This document shows, piece after piece, positions 15,901 to 17,871 of a DNA stretch of 17,871 nt. The notes under the pieces are model-generated. The model ran no database searches, was not told the DNA's origin, and saw only the letters and a program-made list of their open reading frames with translations. The stretch is from Clostridia bacterium. GTDB taxonomy: Bacteria > Bacillota > Clostridia > UBA1381. Each line of letters starts with the position of its first letter. Position 1 is the first letter of the stretch. The DNA lies in contig RQCD01000223.1 of NCBI GenBank assembly GCA_008668455.1, forward strand, positions 1 through 17,871. Direction: 5' to 3'. Position numbers and translations under genes: made by a program.

Positions 15901-16478
15901 TCTTTTAAAGCATAGTTTTCCACTGCCCGAACACCGTCTAAAATCACATCCATCACAGCGCCCTCTGGTGTAATCCGGTACTGTGCGCCGACGGTGTGCC
16001 ATTCATTTGCCTGGATTGTGCCTAATACCTGATCTCCGAATTGAATGTTTCCGTTGGATAAGCTCACCAAGCCGTCAAGCTCCAGGCTATCTCCAAAGCG
16101 CGGCGCTACGAGCCACGCGCATACATTCTGATTACCTACCAGAAAATCGTAAGCATAATTTACCACACCGTCTGTCACCTCGGTAATCTCCGGTACAAAA
16201 ATCCGATAGCCGTTAGAGGCTGTGTTAATCACTCCGTTTCCCATGCCGACTCCAACGCCGCAAACAAATCCAAATGCATTTCCGCTTCCGTCCGAGCCTT
16301 TATGGGAAAGTGACAGCGGCAGTACTTTTTTTGGATTATTATCAGTAAATTCTGCCGGTTTTTCAGTAATTTTGTCAAACGTCCAGGTTTTCTCCGGGAT
16401 GTCCGCGGCAAGAACTGCCGCGTTTCCCAGAAGCATTGCTGCGGATATGACGCCCGCTAAAATTTTCTTAATCTTCAT
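12999..16478 (-). CDS. Secreted SLH-domain surface protein with duplicated LamG-like/Ig-like modules
   Basis: A 1159-residue protein. Signal peptide 1-24 (cut near AVLA-AD). Two concanavalin/LamG-like domains at about 28-240 and 340-556 share the order WTFD..., NGxR(I/V)F, NEWH, LDG and end in MDNLYIG, so they are an internal duplication. Each is followed by an SbsA-type Ig-like domain (about 247-333 and 563-663). Further beta-rich regions (668-860) and a cadherin-like segment (860-942) follow, then a Gly/Ser linker (946-962) and three SLH repeats (about 987-1040, 1046-1100 and 1106-1159). SLH repeats bind pyruvylated secondary cell-wall polymers, so the LamG-like part should be displayed outward, perhaps binding glycans; no catalytic domain is recognised. 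ATG at 16478 has GGAGG six bases upstream. It overlaps the upstream gene by 11 bases, suggesting coupling. Confidence 0.92.
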   Translation of the reverse strand: MKIKKILAGVISAAMLLGNAAVLAADIPEKTWTFDKITEKPAEFTDNNPKKVLPLSLSHKGSDGSGNAFGFVCGVGVGMGNGVINTASNGYRIFVPEITEVTDGVVNYAYDFLVGNQNVCAWLVAPRFGDSLELDGLVSLSNGNIQFGDQVLGTIQANEWHTVGAQYRITPEGAVMDVILDGVRAVENYALKDAAKDGIKQFSLLVNPHTTTEQFQQNTRFDGRDEIFYMDNLYIGQNPNYFQGVYKVNSVAQGAKMNEINVSFNREPGAASSSDFSVSNRSVSGVRTDGKTVVLTLSEDLTPGEDYTVTVSDQLLAADGTAFSGTNSFTVSATYPKTVNMEWTFDDKAVPPTAFPKYFVYNNKQVPAAAKDGVSGKPNDYSFQYLIGIGGGRADGVLNKYTNGFRVFSKGELGFLVNDVTLCYDLDFMVKAKTLVAQLFSPNMGGTNYNPFRSVIVNNGIISCNGEAFAEIEPNEWHNLGVVYTLSSANGMKADIYLDGIKRYTDSDNSVTAKSGIGCFNLLASANTDPNDPLTRYDDRNEYFVMDNLYIGDDLSRVISGLMPASSNPANGSEGAEVDQPVSVTFNDTVANDDVSGALSLTSPLGSQPISEITKSQDGYTLTASYDGILNYRDTYTVSFSEELLSGFGKTISKDAKITFKTKDYYPYAMTVSNLTKENGTATATVTLSQNTAEQTVIMAAYDKNGVMKKAVSAQVMNQANLSVACEGQIKIICIDSLSGGILTAAPYIEGDAEDGYYLNNPALALSKPETKNCVITISGTSNLKKGYVLGKIAANGKKTDSQELSDYLTIDAVRTGLDGSFSFAGRTDAANGEYAYSAKTEQALQEGTVAYQIQDGRDIRSFSLNGSSANISGTNITFTTSESDLSGFLAGFTLSEKASLYAGDQLLESGVSRLNCTSPVTLTVRSEFGSEKTYTLTVTKKTTTGGGSGGGSGSGSSGNSGLAITVPSGTVTEDQKIPEPLDEITTRFGDVQKTYWAYDAIAALAEKGIISGVSEDSFAPEREITREEFCVLLQRVFKLAHADKRISFDDIPEDAWYQDAVYILAENGIVNGMDLHTFGVGRTITRQDMAVLIAGCIKNAEETREYADFADEDQISEYAKDAVKMLYCAGILNGMGDDTFAPQNSATRAQTAVILSLL

Positions 16479-17871
16479 AAACTACTACCTCCACAACACC
16501 ATTACGGTTTGTCCGGACAACAACCTCCGAACCGTCCTGACCTGTATAGAAATTTTTTGCCTTGATATCGCCCCATTCACCCTTTGTAACCTTTTTCGTG
16601 CTGCGGTTCACACGGTAAACCAGAATGGAATTGGTCGCACCGGTGGTTGCCGGAACGGTTTCTTCTCCATAGTAAATGGTGCAGTAGCCGTTTCCGATAT
16701 ATTGCACATGTGCATGATAGGTGGAGCATTCTCTTGTGGTGCTAAAGCCGTTTCCGATGGAAGAAAGCTGACGGAAGCTGTTTTTATCCTGTGCGTCCGC
16801 ATACAGATAGGAATATGCAGAAATTTCACCGTCGGTGTTGGTTGCATAGAGGAAAATATCTCCTGCCTCTGCTTTTTGAATATCATAAGCAAATGCATGC
16901 TTTAAATCTCTTGGGTCATTGCTGATAGTCAGCTTTGTTTCCACACCGTTCTGCCAGCCGACAAGCTGGGTAACCGGCTGATCGTCTGCATTAATCGTTT
17001 CGGTTTTCTTGCTGACAACAAAGATTCCGATATCATAGCCGGAAAGTCCGCTGCCTGCCTTATCGCGGATAACGGTTGCGCCTGCCAACGCTTCAATTCC
17101 TACATCATAAAGCTGGAATCCGCTGTAGCTTGATCCTGCGCCAAAGTATGTACCCTTAATGACCTTGGAGGAATCCACATCCACCACACCGTCAACTGCC
17201 GGAGGGATAACAAAGTTGATTGCATTTCCGCAGCCGACTCCGGCAATCATTCCGTAGGATGCCATGGTACTTGCTTCTACCTTTTTATACAGTGTGAAAA
17301 TACCCTCGTTGCTCAATGGATTTTTCTTGTCGTATGCAACCGGAACGGTAACGCTCTTAACCTTCTGATCCGCGTCAAAGTCAACCAGAATCAGAGAATA
17401 TTCCATGCCCTGAAAATTCTGATAAAGCGCTGACTGAGCAATTTTCAATTTGGTTGTTCCCTCCACATAGCGCACCTTATCCTCTTTGGTCTGATAGGTT
17501 GCAATCTTTCCATCCTGGTTTAAAAGCTTCAGATAGCAGATATCTCCGCTCTCGTCCATTGCAACTCTTAAAAGGGCGGCATAATTTTTCACGCTGCCGC
17601 CGGCAACCGCCTCAATCAGATAACCCTTATAGTCTACGGAAAGTGTAAAGCTTTCGCCCATGATCAGCTTTTCTGCACCAACCATATTCTTTCCGATGGT
17701 GTAGCTTTCGTCGTCAAACCGAACCGTTTCCTCTCCGCGGTCATTTGTTCCGCCCTTTCCGGTCATGACTGCCATAAAGCGTTTCTTGGAAACATAAATG
17801 GTGATAATTTCTTTGTTTCCTTTTGAATAGAACACGCTAATGACACTGTCTGCGGTGATGGCAGATAGATC
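16468..17871 (-). CDS. Exported beta-rich protein, C-terminal part (enters from right edge)
   Basis: The frame is open to the window edge (468 codons including the stop), so the start lies outside. The GTG at 17835 is an internal valine in the run ADSVISVFYSKGNKEIITIY. The protein is made of short beta-strand-like blocks with many Gly, Val and Thr (for example TIYVSKKRFMAVMTGKGG, GYDIGIFVVSKKTETINADD and NGVVEVVVYED at the end). It has no membrane segment and no SLH repeat in the visible part. The style resembles C-terminal regions of large SLH-anchored proteins of gut Clostridia, in which SLH repeats would be at the unseen N terminus; that is recall, not proof. Its stop codon overlaps the start of the SLH protein gene by 11 bases, so they form an operon. 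Confidence 0.75.
   Translation of the reverse strand, partial: DLSAITADSVISVFYSKGNKEIITIYVSKKRFMAVMTGKGGTNDRGEETVRFDDESYTIGKNMVGAEKLIMGESFTLSVDYKGYLIEAVAGGSVKNYAALLRVAMDESGDICYLKLLNQDGKIATYQTKEDKVRYVEGTTKLKIAQSALYQNFQGMEYSLILVDFDADQKVKSVTVPVAYDKKNPLSNEGIFTLYKKVEASTMASYGMIAGVGCGNAINFVIPPAVDGVVDVDSSKVIKGTYFGAGSSYSGFQLYDVGIEALAGATVIRDKAGSGLSGYDIGIFVVSKKTETINADDQPVTQLVGWQNGVETKLTISNDPRDLKHAFAYDIQKAEAGDIFLYATNTDGEISAYSYLYADAQDKNSFRQLSSIGNGFSTTRECSTYHAHVQYIGNGYCTIYYGEETVPATTGATNSILVYRVNRSTKKVTKGEWGDIKAKNFYTGQDGSEVVVRTNRNGVVEVVVYED

Noticed and set aside
16468..17835. A complete gene starting with GTG at 17835.
   Set aside because: The frame stays open to the window edge, no ribosome site precedes the GTG, and the sequence has no signal peptide; it is the 3' part of a longer gene.
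1..17871. CRISPR arrays, tRNA or rRNA genes, transposases, integrases, toxin-antitoxin or defence genes.
   Set aside because: No regularly spaced direct repeats, no tRNA-like cloverleaf and no matching protein motifs were seen on either strand.

Overview
The window looks like chromosomal DNA from an anaerobic, endospore-forming member of the Firmicutes, most likely class Clostridia. A full-length spoIVA (492 codons after start correction) shows that it sporulates. A three-SLH-repeat surface protein suggests an S-layer-like or SLH-anchored envelope. Shine-Dalgarno sites are strong (GGAGG type), GTG and TTG starts are common, and base composition is moderate. I cannot name a genus from the sequence. 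There is no tRNA, rRNA, CRISPR array, transposase or prophage, so this is mostly ordinary chromosome plus some lineage-specific surface and sugar-use genes.

Left part (1-3649). A lipoprotein gene runs off the left edge and follows a PHP-domain phosphoesterase gene on the minus strand, probably one operon. A LysR-type regulator (minus) is divergent from a membrane-bound processive-type family 2 glycosyltransferase (plus). After the glycosyltransferase comes a decayed ORF remnant and then a bidirectional terminator.

Signalling part (3650-6106). Two membrane-bound GGDEF (diguanylate cyclase) genes lie in tandem on the minus strand and are translationally coupled (stop and start separated by 2 bases). 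They are preceded by a perfect-consensus sigma-A promoter (TTGACA, 17 bp, TATAAT) and a leader of about 190 nt rich in inverted repeats. The downstream GGDEF gene joins an ECF S-component-like membrane domain to the GGDEF domain. Its frame is broken by two one-base homopolymer contractions that look more like sequencing error than decay. Upstream is a CrtO-like small membrane protein gene.

Sporulation part (6720-8961). spoIVA has a sigma-E-like promoter. It overlaps by 16 bases a DUF3298/RsiV-type lipoprotein gene, so the two are probably expressed together in the mother cell. The following 249-base gap (8962-9210) is packed with inverted repeats, including an 80-nt imperfect palindrome that can serve as a terminator on both strands.

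Sugar-use part (9211-12984). An EamA/DMT-family transporter gene and a cytoplasmic GH36 alpha-galactosidase gene form a minus-strand operon, divergent from a cupin-type AraC regulator. This looks like a self-contained alpha-galactoside uptake and cleavage cassette.

Surface part (12999-17871). A secreted 1159-residue protein has two concanavalin/LamG-like plus Ig-like modules, a Gly/Ser linker and three SLH repeats. It is preceded, with an 11-base overlap, by the 3' part of another beta-rich, probably exported protein that enters from the right edge. The terminator of this operon is embedded in the last codons of the convergent araC-type gene.

I see no wholly new defence or mobile system. The most interesting points are the structured leader and ECF-S-like/GGDEF fusion in the cyclic-di-GMP operon, the DMT-type sugar cassette, and the lipoprotein tied to spoIVA.
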